Shown: one piece after another, positions 51,140 to 62,428 of the stretch
Layout: each line of letters begins with the position of its first letter
How positions within the stretch are numbered: the first letter of the stretch is position 1
NCBI GenBank assembly: GCA_963765955.1
Contig: CAVXYA010000002.1
Span: forward strand, 558,001 to 622,000
Direction: 5' to 3'
Length of the DNA stretch: 64,000 nucleotides
DNA from: JAXDMK01 sp963765955
GTDB lineage: Bacteria; Actinomycetota; Acidimicrobiia; Acidimicrobiales; AC-14
The notes under the pieces: generated by a model
The model's input: the letters and a program-made list of their open reading frames with translations, nothing else
The model's database searches: none
What the model was told of the DNA's origin: nothing
Position numbers and translations under genes: made by a program

Positions 51140-54100
51140 TCCCAAGAGGTCGGAGCAGTTGATCGGGTCGCCCGAGCAGTAGTCGTAGTCGTTCGCCGAC
51201 CCGCCCTCCACGGGGTCCACCTCGAGGAACCGTCCCATCGACGGCAGGTACTGTCGAGCGCCCATCTCGATGGTGGCGATGGTGCCGGCGTGCTCCAGAG
51301 GCCGCTGGTGCTGGCCCAGCCAGCCATAGTCGAAGTTGCCGGCCGAGTTGTCGGGAGTCGGCGCCGTTGCCGAAGGGGTCGTAGGTCATGGTGGCGCCCT
51401 GCTTGACGCCCAGGTGGTTGGCGACGGCCATGACGTCGCCGTGGATGTTGGGGTAGCTCCAGACGTCGCCGACCCCCAGCAGGCCGCCCCGCTTGGTGAC
51501 CATCACCCCGCCGACGAGGCCGATGGTTCGTTCGAGGACGGTGTTGCCGGCGTCCATGACGAAGCTGGGCGAATCGCCGGGGCCGCCCGAGCCGTAGCGG
51601 GTGACGGCGGTGCCTTCGGTCCGCTTGATGATGCGGCCGGTGGCGTCGCGCTGGTAGCGGACGGCGGTCGTGCCGTTGAGCTTGGTCTCCAGGTGGCGGT
51701 CGGCCCCGTCATAGATCAGTGTCTGGGTGCCGAGCGTGGTGGTGTTGCCGTGGCTGTCGTAGGCGAGGGTGCCCACGGCCGGGTCGGAGGTGGACACGAG
51801 GCGGTCGGCGTGGTCGTAACAGTACGTGGTCGGGGTGCCGGCGTTGTCGATGACCGAGGTGCGGTTGCCGTTGCGCCCGGCCGTCGGTCTGGGGGCCGCA
51901 GCCGCCGCTGTCGGCGAAGTCGTAGTCGAGAGCATGGTCCTTGACTTGGCCGCCCGGAGGCGACCGGTGGCGTCGTATTCGAAGTTCGTCCCCGCGTCCG
52001 TGGCCCACGGCCCGAAGGCGTCGAAGCTGTCGATCCTCTCGTCCACCACCCGACCGGTCTGGGATCGGTCGACCTCGTCGGTGGCCAGCGTGCCAGCCGG
52101 GGCCGGTCCAGGTCAGGGCGGAGGTCAGGCCGGTGCCATGGCGTCCGATCACCGACAGCGAGGTGCCGTTGCCGCCGTTGAGGGCGGTGGCGTAGGACAC
52201 GAGGCCAGCTCGCCGTCGGCGTAGGTGGCCTCCGCCATCAGCGCCGAGTCCAGGCTCTGCCTCTCCACCCGTCCGGCGTCGTCGTGGACGACCTCGACGT
52301 CGCCCGCGGGGCCGACGGTGCGGGTGAGGCGGCCGGCCTGGTCGTAGGTCGAGGTGGTGGTCTTGTTCCACACGTCGGTGTAGGAGACCGTGCGGCCCAG
52401 CAGGTCCACGGTGGCGGCGATGGTGCCGGCGGGGTCGGTGACGCTGGCCCGCAGCGGGCTGAGGGCCACCACGTAGCTGTGGCTGACCGTTCGTGCCGGC
52501 TCCACCCCGAAGGCAGGGATGGCCACCGAGCTGACCCGTCCCCGAGTGTCGTAGGCCACGCAGGTCCAGGTCGCCTCGGTGTTGCGGTGGGAGCCGACCA
52601 TTCGCCCGAGAGCGTCGTAGACGTACTCGCTCACCAACGCGGTCCCCGCCCCCGCTCCGTCAGGGTCGGCCCCGGTACGGCGCTTGAGGGCCCGGCCCTG
52701 GTTCGTGGCCGCCCCCGCGCACCCCGAGCTCAGCGGGGCTGCCGCGGCGGCGTAGTACTCGTAGGTGGTGGCCGTCGCCGCCCCCGCGCCCAGGGTGCGC
52801 GTCACCGGGCGCAGGTAACCGGCGGTCTCGTAGCTCGTCGTGGTGACCACGGCCAGGCCGGCCCGGTCGGCGGTGGCCTCGGTGACGAGGCCGTTGGCCA
52901 TCGCCGCGTAGATGACGTCGCCGGCCCGGGAGGCGACGCCGACGGTGGTGTCGTCGCTGACCGAGGCGGTCGGCATCGAGTACCGGGGTGCCACCTTGGA
53001 CGCGGCGAGAGCGGTGTCGGCCCCGCCCGGCGCCGCCCAGCGCACCTGCAGGCTGGGAGCGACCCCCGACTGGGTTGCGTAGTCGACCCGGAAGCGATGG
53101 CGGCCCACGGCGCCGTTGGCGAAGGTGCCGGCCACGGTGGCGGCGGAGCCATGGTCGACCCAGCCGTCGACCACCAGGGTGTCGTCGATGAACAGGCGCC
53201 CTCGGCCGGTGAGCACGAGGGAGAACCCGTGCGGGTCGGCCGCGGTGCTGGTCTCGTCCAGGCTCAGCTCCCCCGAGTAGCGGGCCGACCACGCGCCCGC
53301 TCCCAGCCCGGCCGCCGGGGGGTCGACCGACGTCAGCGACGCGGGGTCGGCCGGTCCGTGGTTCTTGGGCAGGCCCAGCAGGGCCCGATCCTCCCAGTAG
53401 GCGGCGGCCAGGCCGGTGAGCGCCGTGCCGGTGACGACCTCGGTGTCGTAGGTGGTAGCGGTGTGCGGTGGCGGCGGGTCGGTGCAGGTGTTGTCGGGCA
53501 CCAGCCCGGTGAAGCAGTCCTCCAGGGCAGGCCCGTAGGAGTGTGATCGGCGGCCGCTGGGATGCGACCGGGTGACGCCATCGTCGTGGACGGCCGTCGA
53601 CATCCGCCCGGCGGGGTCGATGACCGAGACCACGCGGTTGCCGGTGTCGTAGGCGTAGGTGGTGGTCTGGTCGGTGGCGTCGGTGTCGGTGAGGAGCCGA
53701 CCCTGGGCGTCGAGGCCGACCCTGCGGGCGAACCCGGAGGCGGATGTGAGACCCTCGACGATGACCCGGGCCTCGGCGGTGTCGTAGTCGTAGGTGTGCA
53801 TGGGGCGGGCGGCACCGAGCGCGGGGCGGGCAGGGTGACCGTGTGAACCCGGCCCACGGAGTCGTAGGTGACGACGGTGCGGGCGGTGCCGCCGATGTCG
53901 TCGTAGGTCACCACCCCGGCGGCGACGGCATCGGCGGCAAGGGGGAGCGGATCTGCTCCAGGCGGCCCCCGCTGTAGGCGAAGTCGGTGACGGCTCCCCC
54001 CGGGTCCTCGATGCGGGCCAGCTGGGCCGCCTTGTAGAACAGGTTCGTGCTGGAGAGGTCCCAGTAGGTCACCTGGCACAGCATGGTGTCGGGCGCGGCG

Positions 54101-57100
54101 GTATCGAAGTTGGTGGGCGGGGTCGGGCAGGTGTCGCGCCCGGCGTAGCGCAGCGTCACCTCCCGGCCTCCGGCGGGATCGACCACTCCCGCCACCCGGG
54201 TGGGCTGGGGGGTGGCCGAGAAGCGGTACTCGGCGCTCGACGGCGACAGGTCGTCGGTGGCGGCGCCGGCCTCGATGAGCCGTCCGGCGGTGTCGAAGGC
54301 GTAGGTCAACCCGTCGTCGGCCGCCACCGTCACCGCTCCGGCCGCGTCGAGGCCCATGACCCCGTCGCCGTCCAGGGGAGGGCGGTAGCCGCCCTTGGTG
54401 CCGGCGTAGAGGTGGTTCCCGCCCGAGGTGTCGGTGAGCATGACCCCCGACTCGCCGATGCGGGCGGAGGAGAACCCGAGGTGGCCGGCGGCCACCGACC
54501 ACCCCTGGGGCAGGGCGGGGGCCTCGGCTTTGAGCCAACTGGGTGGCACCGGCCCGAACGTGCTGGCCCCCCCGGCGCCGTAGGGGCCCCGGGCCCACAG
54601 CTGCATGGAGGCGGGCCCGACGTTGTCGTAGTACTCGACCTTGACGGGAACCGACACCCCGCCGGTGAGGGTGGTGCCGGAGGCGAAGACGGCGTCGGCC
54701 GAGCTCTGGTCGAACCAGCGGTTGACCACCTGCACGTTGTTGACCCAAACCCTCACACCGTCGTCGCTGCTCGTCCAGATCTCGAGGGACCCGGAGGCGG
54801 GAACTGTCATGCTCCCTTCCCAGCGCACGAGGAACTTGTCCGTCCCCACTGCGCCCCCCGGTCCCCCGCTGCCCCAGAAGCTGTCGATGTTGCGATCCCG
54901 GCGTATGAGCACCGGCGTGTCGTCGAAGAGTCGGTTGTCGTTGAGGTCGTTGTAGTACGTGCCGGTGAGCCCGGCGGTGGCCGACGGAGCCTGGGAGTTG
55001 TAGGCATAGGACAGCCCGACCGGACCTCCCGCCGAGGCCATGGTGGGCGAGCCGGCGCCGGTCAGCAGGTTGCCGCCGGCCAGGTTGACCGACACCGCAC
55101 CCATGGAGTCGTAGGGCTCGGCGCCGTCGACGCCCAGGTGCCGGTCGGCGCTGAAGGTCCACTGCTGCGTCGGGTACCCGTATGAGCCGCCCGTGCCGCC
55201 GAAGACGCCGTCCCAGCTGAACACGTGCCACCAGTAGGTCTCGCCGTCGGCCAGCAGGCCGGGAGGGACGTCGAAGAACGTCTGGTCGAGCCAGCCCGAG
55301 TCGATCGCCTGGTGTCCCGACACGTCGCTGCGGGGGCTGCCCCGGAACCAGTAGCGGAGAGGGTCGCCGTCGGGATCGGTGGTGGCGTTCGCCTCCACCC
55401 GGGTGACCGGGGTGCTGATGCGGGAGCCGTTCGCCGGGGCGGCCTGGGTGGCCGGCGCCGGCCGGTGGGTGTAGGTGATGACCAGCTGCGGGGTGATGCT
55501 GCCCTCTTCGGAGTAGAAGCCCTTGTAGGAGTAGGGGTCGGTCTCGTCGGCCGCCCGCAGGCTCACGCCGTAGTTGGGGGCGCCGTCTTTGAGCCAACGG
55601 CTGACCAGGCTGGTGGTGTCGAGGTTCACGGAGCTGCCGGTGCAGGCCGAGCCGGTCGCGGTGTGGCGGGCGAAGCTCGGGGCCGACACGACCCCGGCGG
55701 TGTCGAGGCCGGGTTGGGTGTTCCAGGTCGTCGTGTCGCTGAACGCCGCTCCCAGCCCCTGGACGTTCACGGCCCGGGGCGCACACGATCCGGCGAAGGA
55801 GTACCACTCGTGCAGCGCCAGGTGGGCGTCGCCCACCACCACGTCGGCGCTGGGCAGGCTGCCCATGTCGAAGTAGAGCATGCTGCGGGTGACGTGGGCG
55901 CCGCCGTCGCCGCTGCCGACGAGCAGCCACGGGTGACCGGCGTAGGACGTCGTCGCGTACTCGACGCCGCTGTAGACCCACGTGTCGCGGTTGCCCGCGG
56001 CGCTGGTGAGCTTCACGACGGTGAGAGCCGGGTCGACGGTGACCGGGAACACCCTTTCCCGCGCCGACAGCCAGGCCGGATCGAGGCCGACCTCGACACT
56101 GATCAATTCGGCCTCCGTCGCCGCATCGGGGGTGGGAGCGGCGGCGGTGCTGGCCATCGCCTCGGTCGTTTCGGTGGTCTCCGTCGATGGTGGGGTGGTA
56201 GCGGGAGCCGTGGTCGACGGTGTCGGCACAGCTTCGTCGGTAGTCGCGGCGGGGGTGACGGGTATCGGGACCAGACGCACGGTCACCGGGGCTGTGGCTC
56301 CGGGCCCGGCCTTGGGGAACGAGGCGTCGTAGGCCAGGGCCGAGCCGAAGGTGGCGAGTGCCGCCCCCGAGCCGTCGACGAACTCGATGCCGCCGCTGTC
56401 GAGGTCGCGGGCCGACACACCCTCAGGCACGTTGAACTGGGCGATGTAGCTGGCCGGCGCCGTGGCGTCGGGCAGGATGACGCTCTCCTCAAAGCCCTCG
56501 GTGTTCACCGTCACGACGACGTCACGACCGCCCGGCAGCGCCTGCGGGTAGGTGGCCTTGTTCCCGATGGCGGCGACAGCAGCGGCGGTCGCGTCGGGGT
56601 GGCTCAGGGCGATGGCGCCTGCCTCGGTGTCGATGCTGACCACGTCGCCGTCGGCCCGTCCCCCAACACTGGCGGCCGCGGGTCCCGACTTGGCCTGCAA
56701 CGTTCCGCCCCCGCCGTCGACCAGGCTGAGGTCGATGTCCTTCCAGGCGCCATCGGAGTCATCTTGGAACCGAGCAGGCCTCGAGTCGACCAGCGCCGTT
56801 CGAGACCCGTCGCTGTTCTCGTAGACCAGCTTGGTCGCCGTGGTCTCGGTTTCGATGACGGTCGAGCGGGCGGGGTCGAACGCCGATTCCTTGGGGGTAG
56901 CGCTCTCGTCCTCGGCGCTGCCGTCAAAGGGTGGGGGGCTGGCGAAGTCGCCGACCGGGATGTCGAGCTCGACTGCAGGGGCGGGATCGGAGTCCAGCGC
57001 CGGGAGGTCCCGGGCCGGCTCGGACTTGGCCTCATCGGTCTGGGCCGATACCGGTGGGGCGATGAGAACCTCGGAACTGACCATGGTCAGGGCTGCCAGG

Positions 57101-57186
57101 ACTGCGACGAGGACGGCTCTACATCCCCGCACGCGTCCGACGCGGCGCCGTGGGTCCTTCACTTGATGCCTCCCGCAGGGGCACAC
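50720..57186 (-). CDS. giant secreted Rhs/YD-repeat protein (multiply frameshifted)
   Basis: This surface or secreted protein of about 2150 residues is read across at least five shifts. Order: signal peptide (VLVAVLAALTMVSSEVLIAPPVSAQ); a Pro/Thr-rich region; a DNRLRE-like domain with TWVYSGVEYATTSYAGH; a fibronectin-like piece (PANGSRISTPVTRVEA); a first PA14 domain (LTGTYYNDLNDNRLFDD); many YD repeats; a second PA14 domain (GRGRLFIDDTLVVDGWVDHG); more YD repeats; and the core end YLPSMGRFLEVDPVEGGSAN. The tip after DLLG is a distinct toxin-like domain. Such proteins form a hollow shell that carries and releases the tip. Shifts near 53940, 53823 and 52205 coincide with shortened G runs. Confidence 0.82.
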
Positions 57187-57729
57187 CTGTGCCCATCCGC
57201 CGCGCCCGACCAGTGACGGCCGAACCCGCTCGACGACAACGATGCTGGAGCGAAATCAACGCCCTCACAACGGCGCCACAAGGCTTTCCCAACTCTGCCG
57301 CCGCTGCGCGTTGATGGGGCGGTACTGGTGTGGCCGTCACGCTGGCGCCGCCGAACTCTCGTCACCTCACTGAACGAATCTCCGGCAGCGGTGCTCGACA
57401 CCCGGACCGGGTGGGGGTGAGGCGGCATCCCGGACCGCGCAGGGTCAGTTTCCTGGCATCTCCACTGTCGGTCCCTTCAGTTCACACGGGCGTCGCTGAC
57501 CGCACCCTCTTGCCTTGCTTGCCCCACGCGGTGCGGTAACGCCATCGAGTCGGCCTTGTTGAGAGTGACGCCGACGACGAAGTTCCTCCGATCTCATCGT
57601 CTCGCTGCACCACATCTGCACCACAAGAGAGGGAGAAAAGGGGCTAGCTGCGGTCACCAGCGGTCACCCAAGTATGCCCTCTGACCTGCGGGTTTACAGA
57701 AATGCCGAGGTAGCCCGAATCCGCCGACG
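57187..57729. other. 540-base noncoding right end of the island
   Basis: No gene is recognised. It holds the putative promoter side of the Rhs gene, the right arm-type repeat (57605-57627) and two close copies of GCGGTCACC (57652-57669). Confidence 0.45.
57605..57627 (+). repeat. right arm-type site: tandem CTGCACCACA repeats
   Basis: The 23-bp unit is the same as at 48572-48594, same orientation, 102 bases inside attR. No coding context is seen here, so a DNA-binding role is more likely than a leftover of protein-coding sequence. Confidence 0.55.
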
Positions 57730-57776
57730 CACGTTCGCAACGTGGAAGTCGGCGGTTCGAATCCGCTCACCTCCAC
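57730..57776 (+). repeat. attR: 47-bp direct repeat of tRNA-Ala 3' part
   Basis: This is identical to 48469-48515. It lacks the 5' half of the tRNA and so is not a functional tRNA gene. It marks the right border of the island. Confidence 0.88.
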
Positions 57777-57835
57777 TCCGTCGGCTCCTGGCGAGACGAC
57801 GGTCCAACCCTCGTCGAGCGAGCCGAACGACGTCG

Positions 57836-59253
57836 TGGAGGTATGACCAGAACCTGTGGATCGGCCACCTGTTCGAGGGCGCGGCGTACCTTCCTCGTTG
57901 ACCAAAACGAGATCGCCGGCGGTGCAACGCCGGCGAGGAAGGAACGCCGATGTTGAGAGTAGTGACCGATGATGACGCCCGCGCGGAGCTGGCGGTCGGG
58001 CTGGACGAGATCGTCCGTGAGGGCGCCCGGCGGATGCTGGCCGCCGCGCTCGAGGCGGAGGTCGACGCCTACATCGAGGCGCTGGCCGGCGAGCTCGACG
58101 AGCGGGCCGCCGGCTGGTGGTCCGCAACGGCCACGCCGAGCCGCGCACGATCACGACCGGCGCGGGCGGGATCGAGATCGAGGCGCCGAGGGTGAACGAC
58201 CGCCGGGTCGACCCCGAGACCGGTGAGCGGCTCCGGTTCCGCTCGGCATCGTGCCGCCGTGGTGCCGCAAGAGCCCGAAGGTGGCCGAGGTGCTGCCGTT
58301 GATGTACCTGCACGGCATGTCGGCGGCGACTTCGCGCCCGCGCTGGAGGAGTTCTTCGGCTCCGCGGCCGGCCTGTCGGCCTCGGTGATCACCCGGCTGA
58401 CCAAGCCAGTGGCAGGACGAGCGGGACGCCTTCGCCCGCCGCGACCTGTCGGGCGTCGACTACGTCTACTGTGGGCCGACGGCATCCACTTCAACGTCCG
58501 CCTGGAGGAGGAACGGCTGTGTGCCTGGTCATCGTCGGTGTGCGGGCCGACGGCACCAAGGAGCTGGTCGCCATCGAGGACGGCTACCGGGAGTCGACGG
58601 AGAGCTGGGCCGACCTGCTGCGCGACCTGAAGCGCCGCGGGATGCGGGCCCCGGTGGTGGCGGTCGGCGACGGCGCCCTGGGGTTCTGGGCGGCGTTGCG
58701 GGACGTGTTCCCCGCGACGGTGGCCCAGCGGTGCTGGGTGCACAAGGTCGCCAACGTCCTGTCCGCGCTGCCGAAGTCGGCCCAGCCGACGGCCCGGCGG
58801 ATGCTGGCCGAGATCCGCGACGCCGAGGACCGCGACCACGCCGTCACCGCCATCACGCCTTCGCCGAGGAGTACGCGGCCAAGTGGCCCAAGGCGGTCGC
58901 CAAGATCGTCGACGACCCCGAGACGCTGCTGGCCTTCTTCGACTTCCCCGCCGAGCACTGGATCCACCTCAAGACCACCAACCCCATCGAGTCGACCTTC
59001 GCCACCGTGCGGCTGCGGACCAAGGTCACCAAGGGCCCGGGCTCCCGGGCCGCCGGCCTGGCGATGGCGTTCAAGCTGATCGAGGCCGCCCAGGACCGCT
59101 GGCGAGCGGTCAACGGCCCCCACCTCGTCGCCCTGGTGCGCGCCGGCGCCACGTTCGAGAAGGGGGTGATGGTCGAGCGCCCCAACCAGCAGGATCAGGA
59201 AGCCGCCGCGTAGATCGGACGGGAATCCGATCCACAGGTCTTGACTATTTCTC
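57836..59253. mobile_element. IS256-family insertion sequence
   Basis: Imperfect terminal inverted repeats share ACCTGTGGATCGG (57852-57864 and 59227-59239, complementary), and the outer parts are similar. An 8-bp direct repeat CGACGTCG flanks both ends (57828-57835, 59254-59261); it is palindromic, so by itself it is weak evidence. A mutator-type transposase fills the element. It landed 60 bases outside attR. Confidence 0.72.
57950..59213 (+). CDS. IS256/mutator-type transposase (multiply frameshifted)
   Basis: This DDE transposase of about 420 residues needs seven or more frame corrections. All three catalytic acids can be found: Asp in YCWADGIHFNVR, Asp in VVAVGDGALGFW, and Glu in TTNPIESTFATVRLRT, the IS256 signature. 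The N-terminal part reads GLDEIVREGARRMLAAALEAEVDAYI and the C-terminal part LAMAFKLIEAAQDRWRAVNG. The many shifts fit a pseudogene or poor base calls. Without correction the element makes no transposase. Confidence 0.8.
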
Positions 59254-59319
59254 CGACGTCGGTTGCTCAAGCTTGCCTACTCCCTCACGCCAGCTTCGCC
59301 GCCTTGGTAGGATGAAAGT

Positions 59320-59565
59320 ATGACCGTGACCAAGGTGACCGTGAGCCTCGACCCGGATGTCGCGGATCGAGCCAAGCGCGACGTTGCTGAAGGCAGGGCC
59401 AAGTCCTTGAGCTCGTGGCTCAACGAAGCAGCCAAAGCTCGGATCGATCGTGAGGAACTGGAAGTAGTGCTCGCCGAGCTCCTCGATGAAACTGGAGGTC
59501 CAGCCACCGAGGCTGAGCTGGCCGAGGCGACGACGCTCCTGGCAAGCGGCAACGACCGGGGGTGA
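59320..59565 (+). CDS. antitoxin of a VapBC-type pair
   Basis: This 81-residue protein starts TVTKVTVSLDPDVADRAKRDV, a ribbon-helix-helix type DNA-binding entry, and continues with an acidic helix RIDREELEVVLAELLDETG expected to wrap and block the toxin. It overlaps the PIN-domain gene by four bases. A TAGGAT box (59308-59313) seven bases upstream of the ATG could serve as -10 for a near-leaderless, autoregulated operon. Family assignment is by partner and architecture. Confidence 0.8.
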   Translation: MTVTKVTVSLDPDVADRAKRDVAEGRAKSLSSWLNEAAKARIDREELEVVLAELLDETGGPATEAELAEATTLLASGNDRG

Positions 59566-59936
59566 CCCTCGTCCTCGACGCGGGAGCGCTTATCGCCGTC
59601 GAGAGGGCGGACCGCCCGACGTTGATGCTGATGGAGGCCGCCCGCCGTCAGGGCCGCAACCTCGTGGTTCCCGCAGGCGTCGTGGCGCAGGTATGGCGCG
59701 GAGGTTCACGCCAAGCTCGTCTCGCCCGGTTCCTTGCCGCCCGAGGCGTTGAGGTCGAAGCGCTCACTGAGGACGGAGCGAAAGCCGCTGGGCTGGTCTG
59801 CGGCCAGGCCGGTGCGAGCGACGTGGTCGACGCGTCGGTGGTGGTGACCGCGCGGCGGCACCGCGCCACCGTCGTGAGCTCGGATCGGGCTGACCTCGAA
59901 CTGCTCGATCCAGGCATCGCCCTCCTGGACTGCTGA
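59562..59936 (+). CDS. vapC: PIN-domain toxin VapC
   Basis: This 124-residue PIN ribonuclease-fold protein has acidic active-site residues: Asp in LVLDAGALIAVE (with a following Glu), Asp in SDVVDASVVVTA, and Asp in VVSSDRADLELL. VapC toxins cut tRNA or rRNA unless held by the antitoxin. It overlaps the antitoxin gene by four bases. It lies next to an insertion sequence, where toxin-antitoxin genes commonly accumulate. Confidence 0.9.
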   Translation: MTLVLDAGALIAVERADRPTLMLMEAARRQGRNLVVPAGVVAQVWRGGSRQARLARFLAARGVEVEALTEDGAKAAGLVCGQAGASDVVDASVVVTARRHRATVVSSDRADLELLDPGIALLDC

Positions 59937-60506
59937 GATCAGCGCGATTTCGCCGACCGAGCTCGACGAACCGTGCCGCTGGGTGATCAGGGTTGGAAAG
60001 AGCTTGCACCACGTCCACCGTAAACGTGCCGGTCAGGGCGGTACCGACGCTGCCGACTTGGTCCGCGGGTCCCCAAGAGGTGCCGGGCCGAAGGTAGGTC
60101 GACTCGCGATGCCACGAGATACTCGGGTGAACTCGATCGTGTGGACATCGACGCTCGGTGCTCCGTGTAACCGCCGATACTCGTTCACGATCGTCCGTTT
60201 TGGTGGGGAGGCGTATCAAGGCTGGAATCCCACCGTGGCCGTCGGCTTCGGCTGGAGCCCCAACTGAGCCTTGTCAAGGCTGCACCGCCGGTCGACGAGG
60301 CGAACGAAGTGCGCGGTCCGGAGGATACGCCGGAATTCCACGACCGCGAGCCCGTTCGCCGGCTTTTGACAGCCACACCTGCACCCAGCGACACTTGTTA
60401 TGAAGTTCGCCAGATCCGCTACCAGGCGTGGATGGGTAGCCGGTTCTACGATGGGGCGCAGAGTCGAGCCTTGCCACCTTGGAGTACCCAGGAGGTGTAG
60501 GACGAC
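59937..60506. other. 570-base gap before the LodA-like gene
   Basis: Short open frames occur on both strands, but none has a ribosome site, coding-like composition or a recognised domain. The end of the gap carries AGGAGG (60489-60494) in front of the LodA-like start. Confidence 0.4.
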
Positions 60507-62419
60507 ATGCCTGCTCAGTATGCGGTATATCCCCCCTTGGGCTGCGCCCGAGTCGGCGATAGCACTCGCACAGACGGCTGGTTCATCGGTCCGGAGATCC
60601 CAGGCCGGGCCGCGGTGCCAGCGGACGGGCAGTACGAAGACTCCAGCGGCAGGATCAAGCGGCAGGGGGCACGCTTTCGGATCTATGAGCTGGACGATCA
60701 GGGTGCCGTCGTCCGTGAGGTCACAGAGGCTGACGGCGTGTCGATCGAATGGACTGTTCACGTCGCCAACAAGAAGGCCTCGTGGTACGACTTCAACAAT
60801 GCGTTGGATCTGGCTGTGGTTGCACCCCGATTCGAGGGCCAGCCCATGGCAGTACCGCTGACGGCGGAGCGCCGGAACAGCAACGTCGTCGGGAGCTGGC
60901 GCCGAGGCCTCAACATCGACCCCGGCCCGGTCAAGGTCTGCGGACCGAGCCAAGGCCCGGTGCCCCTACGCGGGACGTTCCGGGACACACCGGTCCAGCT
61001 CGGGGACTTGCGCACCGACGAGTTCGGACGATTGATCTTTCTGGGCGGCTTCGGCAAATCCGATTCCCCGTCGCCCGCCAACCCGATCCAGAACTACTCC
61101 AACAACGCCGGTTGGTATGACGACATGAGCGACGGCTGGGTGAAGGCAGACGTGATCCTGGCTGACAAGACGCGGGTCCCGGCCAAGCCCGGATGGGTTT
61201 TCGTCGGCCCACCCGACTACGCGCCCGACCTGTACCCGCTGATCACGCTGTACGACCTGATGCGGGCGGTGGCGGCGAAGGAGGGGGAACTAACCCCGCC
61301 GAAAAGCCGTCCTTTACCAACGACATCTTTCCGTTGCTGAACCGTTTGAGCCAGATGCAATGGGTGAGCCAGGCGGCCAACCTCCGTTATGGCTGGCGGA
61401 CGGCGTTCGACTTCTTCCACGGCGACTTGGTGAAGGACCTGGCCGACCCGTCCGAGGAGCACAAGGATCTTCGTCAGAAGATCTTCCAGGCTCTCCGCAG
61501 CCCGGCCTACGACACCCGGGACGATCCGATCGTCCCGTTCCAATCCGCCGACAGCTCCCAGCTGGGCGGACCCGAGCTTATCGAAAGGGTTCTCTTCAAG
61601 GACGGAAGGATCCCGTTCCTCTTGGGCGACGGAATCAACTTCCCCGGCAACCCGATGCAATGGTTCGCCATTCCCGAGTTCTTCTACGAGATGATGAGGA
61701 AGTGGGCCGACGGGAGGTTCGTTGCGGATTGGAACAAACTGCCGCCAAAGCCAATCCCGGAGAAGTTCGAGGATATTCCCCTTGAGGACCAGCCGATGGC
61801 GCTGACGAGGGCCGCGCTCGAACCGGTCTTCGGCGGTGCGTTCCACCCCGGCGTGGAGCTGACCTGGCCCATGCGCCACTGGCGGATGTATTCCGAGTTG
61901 TTCCGAATCAAGATGACCGAGGGGGAGGACCCGGATCGGGACTGGGGGCCGGTGCTGTCCGCGGAGATCGCCATGGCGGACGGTGGACCTCTCGATTCGA
62001 ACTACCCCGGCTCACTTACCAGATGGATGGGGCTTCCGTGGCAGTGCGACGCCGCAAGTTGCCAGAACGTCTACCTGCCTCAGGACTTCCCCATACCCGT
62101 GTGGTGGCCCGCGAACCTGCCCGTTGACGTGCTTCCCACGGCGTACTACGAGCACTCGCTGGACACGACCTTGCCCGAGGAACAGCGGCGCCGCTTCTTC
62201 AGTTCACGGGTGCCATGGACACGCGGGGTCGGGGCCGTCGGCTATCACGCTCAGGGCGGGTACATGCAGGCGATCACCCACATCGTCAACGACTGGGCCT
62301 ACCTGGGGTTTGTCGTTAGAAAGCCCGGTCCGGAGAGGGTTGAGGGCAACCCGCCCGGCCTTGAACCTCTTCCGAGCATCATGTACGTGGAGACGGAGCG
62401 CGGGCAGCTCCAGACCTGA
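60507..62419 (+). CDS. LodA/GoxA-like quinoprotein oxidase (frameshifted)
   Basis: This protein of about 637 residues is related to LodA/GoxA, whose members oxidise L-lysine or glycine amino groups and carry a cysteine-tryptophylquinone. N-terminal YAVYPPLGCARVGDS is a LodA hallmark, as are LTRWMGLPWQCDAASCQ and PVWWPANLPVDVL near the C-terminus. The tryptophan for the cofactor would be in GLPWQ. The partner cysteine, expected in a HPGCE-like motif, appears as Val (FHPGVELTWPMRH). One G is missing from a run near 61290. It has an AGGAGG site and is followed by a LodB-like gene. Confidence 0.8.
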
Positions 62420-62428
62420 GGGGCCCGC

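Larger units (their letters stand above)
48469..57776. mobile_element. genomic island integrated at the tRNA-Ala(CGC) 3' end
   Basis: The 9.3-kb segment is bounded by identical 47-bp copies of the 3' part of tRNA-Ala. It holds a giant Rhs protein, a toxin/immunity tip, shuffled Rhs fragments, and an integrase remnant, all mainly on the minus strand. Two longer repeats inside each end look like recombinase arm sites. No intact integrase, excisionase or transfer gene is seen, so the island can hardly move by itself. Confidence 0.8.

Noticed and set aside
57730..57776. A second tRNA gene
   Set aside because: Only the 3' part is present. The acceptor 5' strand and D arm are missing, so it is an attachment-site copy.
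48430..57780. A CRISPR array or prophage in the island
   Set aside because: No regularly spaced short repeats and no phage structural, lysis or replication genes are visible.
59983..60403. Small open frames between vapC and the LodA-like gene
   Set aside because: They overlap one another on both strands, lack ribosome sites and show no protein-like composition.
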